Source: Anaeramoeba ignava (taxonomy: Eukaryota; Metamonada; Anaeramoebidae). From it: a stretch of DNA of 64,000 nucleotides. The notes under the pieces are model-generated. The model was not told the DNA's origin. It made no database searches and worked only from the letters and a program-made list of their open reading frames with translations. The DNA is taken from positions 310,001-374,000 of the forward strand of contig JAPDFW010000065.1 in the NCBI GenBank assembly GCA_028826165.1, in the 5' to 3' direction. This document shows positions 23,270-35,911 of this stretch, piece by piece. The position numbers and the translations under genes were made by a program. Position 1 is the stretch's first letter, and each line of letters opens with the position of its first letter.

Positions 23270-25490
23270 AATAAACATAATTTAATATCAAAAAAATAAA
23301 TTTATAAATAATTTATTTATTAATTATTATTAAAATTAATTTAAATTTATTAATAAAAAAAAGTGGAATAAAAAATATTTATTTAATTTATAAATAATTT
23401 ATTATTAAAAATTAATTTAAATTAATTAATAAAAAATGGAATAAAAATATTTAATAAATTTATAAATAATTTATTTATTAATTATTATTAAAATTAATTT
23501 AAATTTATTAATAAAAAAAGTGGAATAAAAATATTTAATTATTTTATAAATAATTTATTTATTAATTATTATTAAAATTAATTTAAATTAATTAATAAAA
23601 AGTGGAATAAAAATATTTAATTAATTTATAAATAATTTATTTATTAATTATTATTTAAATTAATTTAAATTAATTAATAAAAAAGTGGAATAAAAATATT
23701 TAATTAATTTATAAATAATTTATTTATTAATTATTATTAAAATTAATTTAAATTTATTAATAAAAAAGTGGAATAAAAAATATTTAATAAATTTATAAAT
23801 AATTTATTTATTATTTATTATTAATATTAATTTAAATTTATTAATAAAAAAAGTGGAATAAAAATATTTAATAAATTTATAAATAATTTATTTATTATTT
23901 ATTATTAAAATTAATTTAAATTTATTAATAAAAAAGTGGAATAAAAATAATTAATTAATTTATAAATAATTTATTTATTAATTATTATTAAAATTAATTT
24001 AAATTTATTAATAAAAAGTGGAATAAAAATAATTTATTTATTAATTATTAAAATTAATTTAAATTAATTAATAAAAAAGTGGAATAAAAATATTTAATTA
24101 TTTTATAAATAATTTATTTATTAATTATTATTAAAATTAATTTAAATTTATTAATAAAAAGTGGAATAAAAATATTTAATAAATTTAAAATTAATTTATT
24201 TATTAATTATTATTAAAATTAATTTAAATTAATTTGGAATAAAATTATTTAATTAATTTATAAATAATTTATTTATTAATTAAAATTAATTTAAATTTAT
24301 TAATAAAAAGTGGAATAAAAATATTTAATTAATTTATAAATAATTTATTTATTATTTATTATTAAATTTAATTTAAATTTATTAATAAAAAGTGGAATAA
24401 AAATATTTAATTAATTTATAAATAATTTATTTATTATTTATTATTAAAATTAATTTAAATTTATTAATAAAAAAAGTGGAATAAAAATATTTAATTAATT
24501 TATAAATAATTTATTTATTAATTATTATTAAAATTAATTTAAATTTATTAATAGTGGAATAAAAATATTTAATAAATTTAAAATTAATTTATTTATTAAT
24601 TATTATTAAAATTAATTTAAATTAATTAATAAAAAGTGGAATAAAAATATTTAATTAATTTATAAATAATTTATTTATTAATTATTATTAAAATTAATTT
24701 AAATTTATTAGTGGAATAAAAATAATTAATTAATTTATAAATAATTTATTTATTATTTATTATTAAAATTAATTTAAATTTATTAATAAAAAGTGGAATA
24801 AAAATATTTAATTAATTTATAAATAATTTATTTATTAATTATTATTAAAATTAATTTAAATTTATTAATAAAAAGTGGAATAAAAATATTTAATTAATTT
24901 ATTTATTAATTATTATTAATATTAATTTAAATTTATTAATAAAAAAAGTGGAATAAAAATATTTAATTAATTTATAAATAATTTATTTATTAATTATTAT
25001 TAAAATTAATTTAAATTTATTAATAAAAAAAGTGGAATAAAAATATTTAATTAATTTATAAATAATTTATTTATTAATTATTATTAAAATTAATTTAAAT
25101 TTATTAATAAAAAAAAGTGGAATAAAAAATATTTAATTAATTTATAAATAATTTATTTATTAATTATTATTAAAATTAATTTAAATTTATTAATAAAAAA
25201 AGTGGAATAAAAAATATTTAATAAATTTATAAATAATTTATTTATTAATTATTATTAAAATTAATTTAAATTTATTAATAAAAAAAAGTGGAATAAAAAA
25301 TATTTAATTAATTTATAAATAATTTATTTATTAATTATTATTAATATTAATTTAAATTAATTAATAAAAAAAAGTGGAATAAAAAATATTTAATTATTTT
25401 ATAAATAATTTATTTATTAATTATTATTAAAATTAATTTAAATTTATTAATAAAAAAAGTGGAATAAAAAATATTTAATTATTTTAATTT
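23270..25490. repeat. Tandem satellite 1, about 85-nt unit with AGTGGAATAAAAA core
   Basis: About 25 copies of a unit of roughly 84-89 nt. Each has the core AGTGGAATAAAAATATTTAA, a central TTTATAAATAATTTATTTAT part, and AAAATTAATTTAAATTTATT before the next core. A few copies are shortened (near 24010-24050, 24230, 24540 and 24710). It lies 5' of PCCB (-) and 3' of the propeller gene (-). The core contains the only regular G residues in the unit. No coding potential. Confidence 0.9.
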
Positions 25491-25570
25491 AAATTATTAA
25501 AAAATATTTCAAAAAAAAATTGTTTTTTGTGTTTGATTTTATTCCTTTCAAAACTTCTTCCTTAATTTTT

Positions 25571-27696
25571 TTAAAAAAAAATCAAAAGAAATCCAAAAAT
25601 CAAAATTGAAAAAATATTGTTCTGATAACTAGATGATGGTGTTGGTTCTGGTTCAGTTATTTCAAGTTCAACAAAAGGAACAGGAAATTGAGAATATCCC
25701 ACAAAATATCCCTTATAGGTTGTATTATCAAATTCTGCAACTAAATGACCAAAATACTTTTCAAATGATGAAGCCCAAACAATAGTATTAGAACTTGCTT
25801 CAATTTGAAAAACTTTTGTATAATAACTTCCAGTTGATGAATTGTAAGCACTCTTAAAGAAAAATACCCATGTATCTGTTGATTCAATAAGAGAATTATC
25901 CAAATCTTGTAATTCTTCAATATCTAAACAATCAATAATTGTCATATTTCCTAATCCAATTCTACAAATTTGTGCGCATTGTGCATCTTTTTATATTATA
26001 ATAATTATTATTATTCATAGTAGCAACTCCTGATCCAAAATAAATGTATTGATGCTTTTCATCAATAAGCCATGTCTCAATATAATAATCTTGCAAATTA
26101 ATTGAATCAATCACACTAAAATTGGATAAACTAATCTTATTAATAATAAAAGATCCAGATCCAAGTTCATAAACCTTTACATAAAGATTTTGTGTTGAAT
26201 AATCAATAAAAATTTCATACAAACCAATCCCATTTAAAACCAAAGTATCTACAATCTCTAAATCAGGACAACTTATTTTAAGAACAGAAATTTTAGAATA
26301 AGTATAATTATCAAAATTAACATAAAGTATTTTGTTGACTTCATCAAATTCAGTTAATTTTGTAGATCCAAGTGTATATAAATCTTTTATTCCATCAATA
26401 GAAAAATTTGATAATCTCAATTTAAGAATTCTCACTCCTAAAGTATCAAAAAATAAATAAGCAAATCCATCTGCTACATCAATCTCTCCATTATAAATAG
26501 ATTGACTTATTCCTGTTGGCAAATAATCAACAAGCTCAAAAGATGTAAGATTCACTTTAGCAATCAATTTGGAATTCTGATTGAAAACAATATAGGACAT
26601 TTGATTCACTTCATCAATTAAAATCAATCCTGGATCTGAATAATCCCTAAGACTAAGCTGATCTTCTTGAGAAAATGATAACAAATCAATTTCAGTAATT
26701 GAGGAATCATTTAATCCAATAAATCCTTTTTGTGTATTGAAATCAAAAGAAATTGAAAATGATTCTAATGATTCAAAGCTTATTGTTTCAATTATTGTAA
26801 AAGTTGTTAAATTAATTTTCAAAAGAAATCCTGATTGACTCAAAAAATAAGCAACTCCTTTCTCTTCATCAATTCCTGCCCCCATAGTATAGTTTTGACT
26901 TGAATTACAAGTTATTGAATCCACTCTTGTAAAATCTGTTAAATTGATTTTGATAATTTGCATTGATGAATTATAAGTTCCAATATACATAAAATTATTC
27001 AAAGTATCAATAACTCCAGAATAAGGATTTGAATCAAGTGTTGTTTGTAAACTAAGAGTATCATTTTGAGTGAAATTTGATAAATCAATTTTATAAATTG
27101 TTGGATTATCTCCTGAAACTGAATCTGTTGTAACATAAAGAATCCCTTTTTCAACATCAATCAAAGAACTCCAAGCAATATTTACTGAAATTGATAAGTT
27201 TTTTTCTTCAGTAAAACTTGACAAATCAATTTTAACAATAGAAAAATTTGTATCATAATTAACAGAAAAATAAGCTTTTTGATTAACAATATCAATTTGA
27301 GCTGTAACAGAACCTTCTCCATTTGTTGATAAAGTGAGAGTATCAACAACTTCAAATGTATCTAAATCAACTTTAACAATTTTGTTTGGTGATCCTTCAT
27401 TTCCAAAATAAGCTAATTTATTAATTTTATCAATAATTCCACATTTGATATTTTTAACCCCCAAATCAATTGCATTAATGTATTTAAGTTCTGTTGAATT
27501 AAACTTCAAAAGATAAGAATTCGAACTTTGGGGGGAATCAACAAAATAAACTAATCCAAGATCTTCATCAATTAGAGAAATTGAAGGATTATCTACTCCT
27601 ATTGGAAAATAGAAAAAATTAATTGGTTCAATTTCACTTTGAACTAAAAAAAGTAAATAAAGTAAATAAAAGAAAAGAAATTAAATTGATTTTCAT
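25571..27696 (-). CDS. Secreted or surface beta-propeller-like repeat protein (frame broken twice)
   Basis: The conceptual protein is 707 residues (2,126 nt minus 2). It begins with a signal peptide (MKINLISFLLFTLFTF, then a short polar stretch). About 600 residues follow of repeats of the type 'KIDLSSFTEEKNLSI ... DVEKGILYVTT', about 45-50 residues each. These read as blades of a YVTN/NHL-like propeller (family inferred). The C-terminus IFSILIFGFLLIFF after a PEPTPSSS linker suggests a membrane or GPI anchor. Breaks: a T7 run in the signal peptide region (27646-27652 on the plus strand as A7) and an A5 run (25988-25992 as T5). Each has one base too many; reading resumes cleanly in the next frame. 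Probably an extracellular or surface protein; ligand unknown. Confidence 0.7.
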
Positions 27697-28236
27697 TTTG
27701 TTTTTTTTTTGGATAATTCAAAAAAAAGAAAATAATCAAAAAAACAAGAAATAAAATTTTTTCTAACTTTTTTAGAAAGAAAGAAATGATTTGAGAAAAA
27801 ATAAAACAAAAAAATTAAAATTTATTTGATCATTTAACTATTATTTTTTATTTTGATTTTATCCCCTAAAGAATTTTGTTTTTGAATTTTTTAAAGAATG
27901 TAAATGAGAAAAATTTATTTGCTTTTAATTTTGTTTTTAATTTTGTTTTTAATTTTGTTTTTAATTTTGTTTTTGATTTTGTTTTTGATTTTGTTTTTAA
28001 TTTTGTTTTTGAATTTTGTTTTTAATTTTGTTTTTAATTTTGTTTTTAATTTTGTTTTTAATTTTGTTTTTAATTTTGTTTTTAATTTTGCTTTAATTTT
28101 GTTTTTAATTTTGTTTTTAATTTTGTTTTTAATTTTGTTTTTAATTTTGTTTTTGATTTTGTTTTTAATTTTGTTTTGAATTTTGTTTTGAATTTTGTTT
28201 TTAATTTTGTTTTTAATTTTGTTTTTAATTTTGTTT
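27697..28236. repeat. Intergenic region with TTTTTAATTTTG array
   Basis: 27697-27900 is A/T-rich without a gene. From about 27920 to 28240 runs a 12-nt repeat (TTTTTAATTTTG with TTTTTGATTTTG variants) lying just 3' of the CinA-NMNAT gene. On that gene's sense strand it is A-rich. Open frames in it are artefacts. Confidence 0.75.
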
Positions 28237-29472
28237 TTAATTTTCTTTGTTTCGAATTTCTGTTGAAGAAATATCAAGTCTAAATTCTTCTTCATTTATT
28301 CCAATAAATAAACTTCTCAAAGCAAGTGGAATTTGATCCATATGATTTTCAAGTGAGAAAAATTCATTTTCCATAAATCTTCCACCAATAACAAATTTAC
28401 AACCATTTTGAGCAATTTCCAAAAATGAAGAATACATTTCTTCTTGATTAGAATAGTATTTCAAATCAAATAATCTGATAAAAGTATCATAACCCAAAAC
28501 AAAATAACTAGAAGGATATATTCTTGATTTCTCAACAAAACGTGCATGATTTGTAACAGCAAAAGCAATTTGTTTTTCTTTAAATTGTTGGGATCTTTTA
28601 TTCAATTCTTCCAAACTCAACGGTTTTTTATCCACATTTTTAATTCCTGATTCAAAAATAATTTCTGTTTTTTTGCCTGTTATTTTTCCAATTTTTTTTG
28701 CAGCAACTTCAATAAGTGATAAATGACCCGAATGCAAAGGATTAAAAGAACCTGAAATGACTAAATAAACAGGATCAGAATCAATTAAAGGAGTTGATGG
28801 GAATTTAGATGAAAGAAGAGCTGGTTCTGCATCCTTTGAATTTTGGAAAGGAAAATAAACAATATTTAAATCACCATCAATAATTCTTTCAATAAAATTC
28901 TTATGGAAAATCTCAGTTTTCTTTGGATATTCACTCTCTTCAATTTTGGAATAAAGAATTTTTTCAATTTTGTCTTTTTGTTCTTGACAATTTTTACTAA
29001 TTGATAAAACTAAATATAAATTCAACAAACTAACAATAAATTCTTCTTCAATTCGATTTCTTTTTCCTTTCACAAAAATGATTTGAAATAATAAAGCTTT
29101 TTCTTGATTATAACCACAACATATTGTATGATGAGGACCTTTTTTAGGTCTTCCAGTTGCTATTGCTCCTGTTGATCCAATTCCAACAATATTTTCAGGT
29201 TGATTTATTGAAATTAATTGACCTCTTTCAAATGCATTTTTTGCAAAAGCTATTGCTACTTCATTGGATACAAAATTTTTTGGAAAAAATCCACAATAAC
29301 TTATTGTTGATCTCATTGCATATGGAAAATTATATTCTATCATCGTTTTAGATGAGTTTTCTACTGAATAAAGCCATCCTCCAAATGTTGATCCAGCTCC
29401 TGTTGAATGTATTACTAGTTTTGTTGGTGATTCGTCATGAAGATGTGATATTGCTTTATTAATTTCTTCCAT
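28237..29472 (-). CDS. CinA/PncC-type amidohydrolase fused to NMNAT-type nucleotidyltransferase
   Basis: Single exon, 411 residues. The N-terminal 170 residues resemble the CinA C-terminal / PncC domain (HSTGAGSTFGGWLYSVE, GIGSTGAIATGRPKKGPHH), which in bacteria deamidates NMN to nicotinate mononucleotide. The C-terminal 190 residues form a nucleotidyltransferase alpha/beta-phosphodiesterase fold. Its nucleotide-binding motif is VISGSFNPLHSGHL, and the end motif is ISSTEIRN, as in NMN/NaMN adenylyltransferases. A bifunctional route NMN to NaMN to NaAD in NAD recycling is a natural inference, untested. The two halves lie in one uninterrupted frame, so the fusion is real in the sequence. Start chosen at the first ATG, MEEINKAISHL. 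Confidence 0.85.
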   Translation of the reverse strand: MEEINKAISHLHDESPTKLVIHSTGAGSTFGGWLYSVENSSKTMIEYNFPYAMRSTISYCGFFPKNFVSNEVAIAFAKNAFERGQLISINQPENIVGIGSTGAIATGRPKKGPHHTICCGYNQEKALLFQIIFVKGKRNRIEEEFIVSLLNLYLVLSISKNCQEQKDKIEKILYSKIEESEYPKKTEIFHKNFIERIIDGDLNIVYFPFQNSKDAEPALLSSKFPSTPLIDSDPVYLVISGSFNPLHSGHLSLIEVAAKKIGKITGKKTEIIFESGIKNVDKKPLSLEELNKRSQQFKEKQIAFAVTNHARFVEKSRIYPSSYFVLGYDTFIRLFDLKYYSNQEEMYSSFLEIAQNGCKFVIGGRFMENEFFSLENHMDQIPLALRSLFIGINEEEFRLDISSTEIRNKEN

Positions 29473-29519
29473 TTTATTTATTTTTAAAGAAGAAGAAAAA
29501 ATTAAAAAATGAAAAATTA

Positions 29520-30185
29520 AAAATTAAAAAAATTTTTTTTCTCAATTCGAAATTAAATGAGAATATTTAAATAATTTTTTTTCTCAATTCGAAATTAAAT
29601 GAGAATATTTCATAAAATTAAATAGAAAACAATATTTTGAAATAAATTATTTAAATTTAATAAATTAAAATAAAAGTGGAACATTTTATTTGATTAAATA
29701 AAAAATATTAATTTGAAATAATTTATTTAAATTTATTAAATTAAAATAAAAGTGGAATATTAAATAATATTAAATAAAATTAAATAGAAAATAATATTTT
29801 GAAATAATTTATTTAAATTTAATAAATTAAAATAAAAGTGGAACATTTTATTTGATTAAATAAAAAATAATATTTTGAAATAATTTATTTAAATTTAATA
29901 AATTAAAATAAAAGTGGAATATTAAATAATATTAAATAAAATTAAATAGAAAATAATATTTTGAAATAAATTTATTTAAATTTAATAAATTAAAATAAAA
30001 GTGGAACATTTTATTTGATTAAATAAAAATATTAATTTTGAAATAAATTATTTAAATTTATTAAATTAAAATAAAAGTGGAATATTAAATAATATTTCAT
30101 AAAATTAAATAGAAAATAATATTTTGAAATAATTTATTTAAATTTAATAAATTAAAAATAAAAGTGGAACATTTTATTTGATTAA
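29520..30185. repeat. Tandem satellite 2, dimeric units with AGTGGAA core
   Basis: It begins with a 43-nt tandem duplication containing CTCAATTCGAAATTAAATG (29541 and 29583). Seven monomers of about 77-87 nt then follow. Cores alternate strictly: AGTGGAACATTTTATTTGAT near 29672, 29837, 30000 and 30162, and AGTGGAATATTAAATAATAT near 29750, 29916 and 30076. The rest of the monomer (GAAATAATTTATTTAAATTT) is shared. The unit is therefore a dimer of about 165 nt. Confidence 0.85.
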
Positions 30186-30239
30186 ATAAAAAGAAGAAAA
30201 GATTAATTATAAAAATTATTAATTAAATAAAAAAATTTT

Positions 30240-31230
30240 TCATTAAATTTTTAGAAAATATTAAATAAAATTATAAATAAATTATAAATTAAATTATAAA
30301 TTAAATTATAAATAAAATTATAAATAAAATTATAAATAAAATTATAAATAAAATTATAAATAAAATTAAATAAAATTATAAATTAAATTATAAATAAAAA
30401 TTATAAATAAAATTATAAATTAAAATTATAAATAAAATTATAAATAAAAATTAAAAAAAATATAAAATAAAAATATAAATAAAATTAAAAATAAAATTAT
30501 AAATAAAATTATAAATTAAATTATAAATTAAATTATAAATTAAATTATAAACAAATTATAAATAAAATTATAAATAAAATTATAAATAAATTATAAATAA
30601 AATTATAAATAAAATTATAAATAAAATTATAAATTAAAATTATAAATTAAAATTATAAATAAAATTAAAAAAAAAATTATAAATTAAAATTAAAAATTAA
30701 AATTATAATAAAATTATAAATAAAATTATAAATAAAATTATAAATAAAATTATAAATAAAATTATAAATAAAATTATAAATAAAATTATAAATAAATTAA
30801 AAATAAATAAAATTATAAATAAAATTATAAATAAAATTATAAATAAAATTAAATTATAAATAAAATTATAAATAAAATTATAAATAAAATTATAAATAAA
30901 ATTATAAATAAAATTATAAATTAAATTATAAATTAAAATTATAAATAAAATTATAAATAAAATTATAAATAAAATTATAAATAAAATTATAAATAAAATT
31001 ATAAATTAAATTATAAATAAAATTATAAATTAAATTATAAATAAAAATATAAATAAAATTATAAATAAAATTATAAATAAAATTATAAATTAAATTATAA
31101 ATAAAATTATAAATTAAATTATAAATTAAATTATAAATTAAATTATAAATTAAATTATAAATTAAATTATAAATTAAATTATAAATTAAATTAAAATTAA
31201 AATCAAAATTAAAATTATAAATTAAATTAA
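30240..31230. repeat. AAATTATAAATA array upstream of eL38
   Basis: About 1 kb of 12-nt units (AAATTATAAATA/AAATTATAAATT) that directly abuts the first recognised eL38 exon. It probably lies in the first intron or 5' region of that gene. No ATG followed by a GT donor was found here. Confidence 0.8.
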
Positions 31231-31233
31231 AAG

Positions 31234-31882
31234 CCAAAACAAATAAGAACAGCTAAAGAATTTATGGCAAGAGCTGATAAACCTGATGCAAAAAGTAATT
31301 TTAATAAAAAATTTAATATTTTTTTTTTCAAAACAAAATTAAAATTAAAATAATAAATAAAAAAATTATTTAGAAATTCTCATCAAGAAATTAAAATCAG
31401 GAGGATCTAAATTTAAACTTAGATGCAGTAGATATCTTTATACTCTTAAAATTAAAGGAAAATCACAAGCTCAAAAACTTAGATCATCACTTCCAGCAAG
31501 TAAATTATAAAATAAAATTATAAATTAAATTATAAATTAAATTATAAATTAAAATTATAAATAAAATTATAAAATAAATAAAATTATAAATTAAAATTAT
31601 TAAAATTAAAATTAAAATTAAAATTAAAATTAAAATTAAAATTATAAATTAAAATTAAAATTAAAATATAAATTAAAATTAAAATTAAAATTATAAATAA
31701 AATTATAAATAAAATTAAAATTAAATTATAAATTAAAATTATAAATTAAATTAAAATTATAAATTAAAATTAAAATTAAAATTAAAATTAAAAATAAATT
31801 TAAATTAAAATTAAATATAAATTAATTAATTTGTTTTGTTTTATTATTTCTTTTAGAATTACAAGTTACTGAATTGAAATGA
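31234..31882 (+). CDS. RPL38: Ribosomal protein eL38, initiator exon not found
   Basis: Exons 31234-31294, 31374-31499 and 31857-31882 join to 70 codons plus TGA, equal to eL38 without its Met. Product: PKQIRTAKEFMARADKPDAK, then ILIKKLKSGGSKFKLRCSRY, LYTLKIKGKSQAQKLRSSLP and LQVTELK. eL38 is a small component of the large ribosomal subunit. The family always starts Met-Pro-Lys, and the first exon here begins right after an AG at 31233 with CCA. An upstream exon ending in ATG is therefore expected, but none with a GT donor is visible before 31230. Intron 3 (31500-31856) is AAATTATAAATT/AAAATT repeat. Confidence 0.88.
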
Positions 31883-32055
31883 ATTTAAAAAACATTTTAT
31901 TTCATAAATCTTCATCATTTTTTAAAATAATTTTGATATCGTTACAAAATTTAATTCAGTTTCTTCTTTTAAGTTTACTTTTACTTTTTAAAACATTTTA
32001 AAATCAAAAAAAAATTTTTTCAATAAAGATAATAAATCAAATTAAATTTTTTTAT

Positions 32056-32097
32056 TTTTCATTTTTTTTCATTTTTTTTAAATTATTTTTTTTTTAA
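32056..32097 (+). promoter_or_regulatory. T-tract with CATTTTT steps upstream of CLEC16A
   Basis: Two CATTTTTTTT steps ending in TTTTAA before ATG 32098. Role inferred from recurrence. Confidence 0.4.
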
Positions 32098-35000
32098 ATG
32101 GGACTTGAAAAATATTTTAAAACAAATCCAACAAAAGAACAATTATTAAAAAAATTAGAGTAAACAAATTAAAAATTGAAATAAAAATTGAAAAAATTAA
32201 ATTAAAAAAATTTAAAAAAATTTAAAAAAGAGCTTCATTTAAAATTCTTCAAAAAAATCAAGTATATAATGGACTTAATGGAAAAGTAATTGTTCTTGAA
32301 CTTAAAACAATTGCTGAAATACTTATTTGGGGAGATCAACATAAAATTGATGTTTTTGAGTAAATTAAAAAAATTAAAAATTAAAAATTTAAAAATCAAA
32401 ATTTAACTTTTTTTTAGTTGGTTTTTTGAAAAGAATATTTTTGAATATTTTATGAAATTTTTACATTCAAAAACTCCAGCATTAATTAATAGAGAAATTA
32501 TGCAAACTTTATCAATTCTAATTGAAAATATTACAAAACCAAAAACACTTCAAAAATTAATAACATCAAATAATATTAACAGAATAATTGTTCATAATTT
32601 TAATTTTAATGATGAAGAAGTTGTTTCTTATTATATTTCTTTGCTTAAATCACTTTCTTTAAAGCTTAATGAAGAAAATATTCATTATTTTTTTGATCAA
32701 GTAGAATTACAAAAAAAAATAATTAATTTAAATTCAAATTAAAATTCAAAATTTTTTAAATTGAATTTTAAAACAAAACAAAAAAATATATTTTAGAAAA
32801 CTCAAAATTTTTTATTATATTCACAAGCTGTAAGATTTTTTAAAAATGAAGAACCTCTTGTAAGAATTGCTGTTAGAACAATAACTTTAAATATATTTAG
32901 AGGTGATTATTTATTTTTCCGATTTTGAATTTTTAAAAATTTTTTAATTTAAAATTTTTTTTGATAAAGTTAATTCAAAAGTTGTTACAGATTATGTAAT
33001 GTCTGAACATTCGCCTCCTTATTTTAGGCATTTTACAAGATTAATATATCGTCAAGCATTTAATATTCATAATTCAATAAAAAAAGCAAAGTAAATAAAA
33101 TTAAAAAAAAAATATATCATTTAATAATCTTTTTAATTTAATTTATAAAAATCAAAAAGTACAAAAAAATTAAGAGATTTGGATACAAAAATGTTTCTTC
33201 AATTAGATAATATTTATTATCTTTCTGATATTCTTAATTTGGAAAATTCTCATTTGAATTTATATTTATCAGATAATTTAATGGAAAATTTATTTAACAA
33301 AATTATAGATGTTATTAAAAATAAAGAGGATAATGATATATTTATAAATGAAGAAGAAATCAAAAATGAAGAAGAAAATAAAAATCAATTTATTCCAGAA
33401 ACTCCTAAAAAATCAAAAGGATTTAAATTTTGGAGATTTTCAAATAAAAAATCAAAACAAAAACCAAAATCAATATTAAATGAAAATGAAAATGAAAATC
33501 AAATAGAAAATGAAAACGAAAATGAAAATCAAAATGAAAATCATTATAAAATAATAAAAAATCAAGTGAGTTTATTAAATTAAATTATTTGGAAAAAAAA
33601 TACATTTATGAAATGAAATTATAAAAAATTTTTTTTGGATTTAAACAAAAAAAAAGGAACCATTAAGAAAATTAGTTGCATTTTCATTATTAATTCAAGC
33701 TTTTCATGTAATTAAATGTGATGTTGTTACAAAAAGAATGTTTCTTTCAATTTTTGAAGAAGATTTTAATAATAATAATTTTAATGAAAATGAAAATGAA
33801 AATGAAAATGAAAATGAATCAAAAAAAGAAAATCAAAATTCATTAAAAAGAAATATTTCAACTAAATTAGATTTATCAGATTTATTTATTGAAACAGAAA
33901 ATAATTCAAATCAAAATCAAAATCAAAATCAAAACCAAAATATAAATTTATTGGAAGAATCATTTAATCAAGAAAAAAGAAATTTTATTCAAGAATTTAT
34001 TAATAAAATAACAAATAATGTTTTGGATAAATTCAGATTAAAACAAAAAGAAAAATTACAAAATATTTTAAAGGATGATTTAATAATACAAGAACATAAT
34101 TCAACTGTAAAACAAATTGTTTCATATTTTGATATTCAAGATGAAAGATATTTATTATTTACAATTTGTTTATTTTTTGCAATTTGCAATAATAACTGTA
34201 AATTTTATTATTTTCTAACAAAATATAAATATATATAATTTTCAACTTTTAAATCAATCAATCAATCAAAAAAAAAAGCAATTCCAAAACATTTATTAAA
34301 GAAATATAATTTATTATCAGCAAAACATTATGATTCTGAATCATTATTAAATTCTTTAAGTGATATTCAACAAGAAAATTTAGATGAAAACATTGAAGTG
34401 GATTCAACACAATTTAAAAAACTTTATTATCCAGATTGGTTAATTGAAAAATTATTTAAAGTTTTTTTTATAAGACCATTTTGTTCATTACCAATATATC
34501 AAGTTTCAGTTAAATTAATACTACATTTAGTTTATATAAATCAAAGCAAACCTCCATTTTTAAAAGAATCTCATGCAAAAATTCTTAATGTATTCAAAAA
34601 AAAAACATTTTCAATTAAATATATTCAATTATATTATTATTATTATAATAAATAGGAAGCTTATCGTTTAGTTTCTCAAGAATTAAGTTATCATTTAGAT
34701 GAATCAGGAATGGTTTTTTATATTTTTGAAAATGAATATTCACAAATAAAAAAGAAATTATTTTCATTTGAAAAATTGATTAGCAATCCATTATTTTTTC
34801 TTCCTATTAAAAGTTCTGATGTTGAAATTGGTATTTTTTTTATATAAAAAAAAGAAATCAATCAAAAAAATCAATAAAATCAAAAAATCAAAAAATAAAA
34901 ATAGATTTAGATAATCGAAATGCAAATGATATTCAAGAACATGTTATAAAAATTTGTCAAGTATTTTTAATTATAAGAGATCTTAGAAATATTTTATTTG

Positions 35001-35551
35001 GAAAAAAAGAAAATAAACTTCCATTTAAATTTCAACCAAGAAGAAAAATTAAAGTTGGAGAAAAAATTGAATTTAATTCAAATGAATTTATACCTTGTTA
35101 TATTAAAGAAAATGAAGAAGATTTATGGAAAAAGAAAATTATTATATTTAAAAATGGATATTTAATTTTTGTTAAATTTATTAAGAAACATCCATCAGTT
35201 GATGAAATTTATGATTTAGAAAAATCAACTTTTAAATCTTTTGATGCAGAACAATCAATAGCTTTTTTTTTTGAAAAGGAAATTGTTAAAGTTTATTTTA
35301 AAGATTTAGCTTTTTTTAATATTTCTGTTCAAACAACAAAACAACAAATTTTAAATTTACTTGAAGAAAAATTAAAAAAGTTGAATGATTTAATTAATGA
35401 AAGTTTAAATCCAAATGAAAATCCAAATCAAAATCAAAATCTAATTCAAAATACAATTCAAGATCAAATTGAAATTCAAGTTCAACTTCAAATTCAAAAT
35501 CTAAATCAAAATCAAAATCAAAATCAAAATCAAAATCAAAATCAAAATTAA
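32098..35551 (+). CDS. CLEC16A: CLEC16A / Ema / GOP-1 family protein
   Basis: Ten exons (32098-32159, 32231-32359, 32418-32700, 32797-32902, 32970-33090, 33160-33565, 33657-34197, 34279-34589, 34656-34830, 34905-35551) join in frame to 926 residues; human CLEC16A has about 1,050. The N-terminal FPL domain is clear: TIAEILIWGDQHKIDVFE, WFFEKNIFEYFMKFL, IIVHNFNFNDEEVVSYYISL, LKSLSLKLNEENIHYFF, VRIAVRTITLNIF and YLSDIL. NE- and NQ-rich low-complexity inserts interrupt the middle, and the C-terminus is an NQ tail. The family acts in endosome maturation and auto/mitophagy. Two apparent early stops (after 32700 and after 34589) disappear when the donors GTAGAA and GTATTC are used, which fits the family alignment. 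Confidence 0.9.
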
Positions 35552-35911
35552 AATCAAAATCAAAAAATTAAAATTTCAAAATCAAAATCAAAATCAAAAT
35601 TAAAAATCAAAATCAAAAAGAAAAAAAATCAAAATTAAAATGAAAAAATTCTTTAAAATAAATTCAAAATCAAATCAAAATCAAAATCAAAATCAAAATC
35701 AAAATCAAAATTAAAATCAAAATCAAAATCAAAATTAAAATTTAAAAATTTATTTATCAATTTAAAACAAAAAGAAAAAGAATGAAAGAAAGATTGATTC
35801 TTTTTTTTAAAAAAGAAATTTGAATTTTAGATAATTTTTCTTTCTTTTTGAAAGATTGTTTTCTTTTTTTTTTATTGAAAAAAATTTTATTTTTTTCTTT
35901 AAATGATAAAT
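35552..35911. repeat. Short (AAAATC)n remnants and convergent spacer
   Basis: AAAATC hexamers, partly degenerate, to about 35740. Then A/T-rich sequence to the 3' end of the next minus-strand gene. No gene is seen. Confidence 0.6.
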
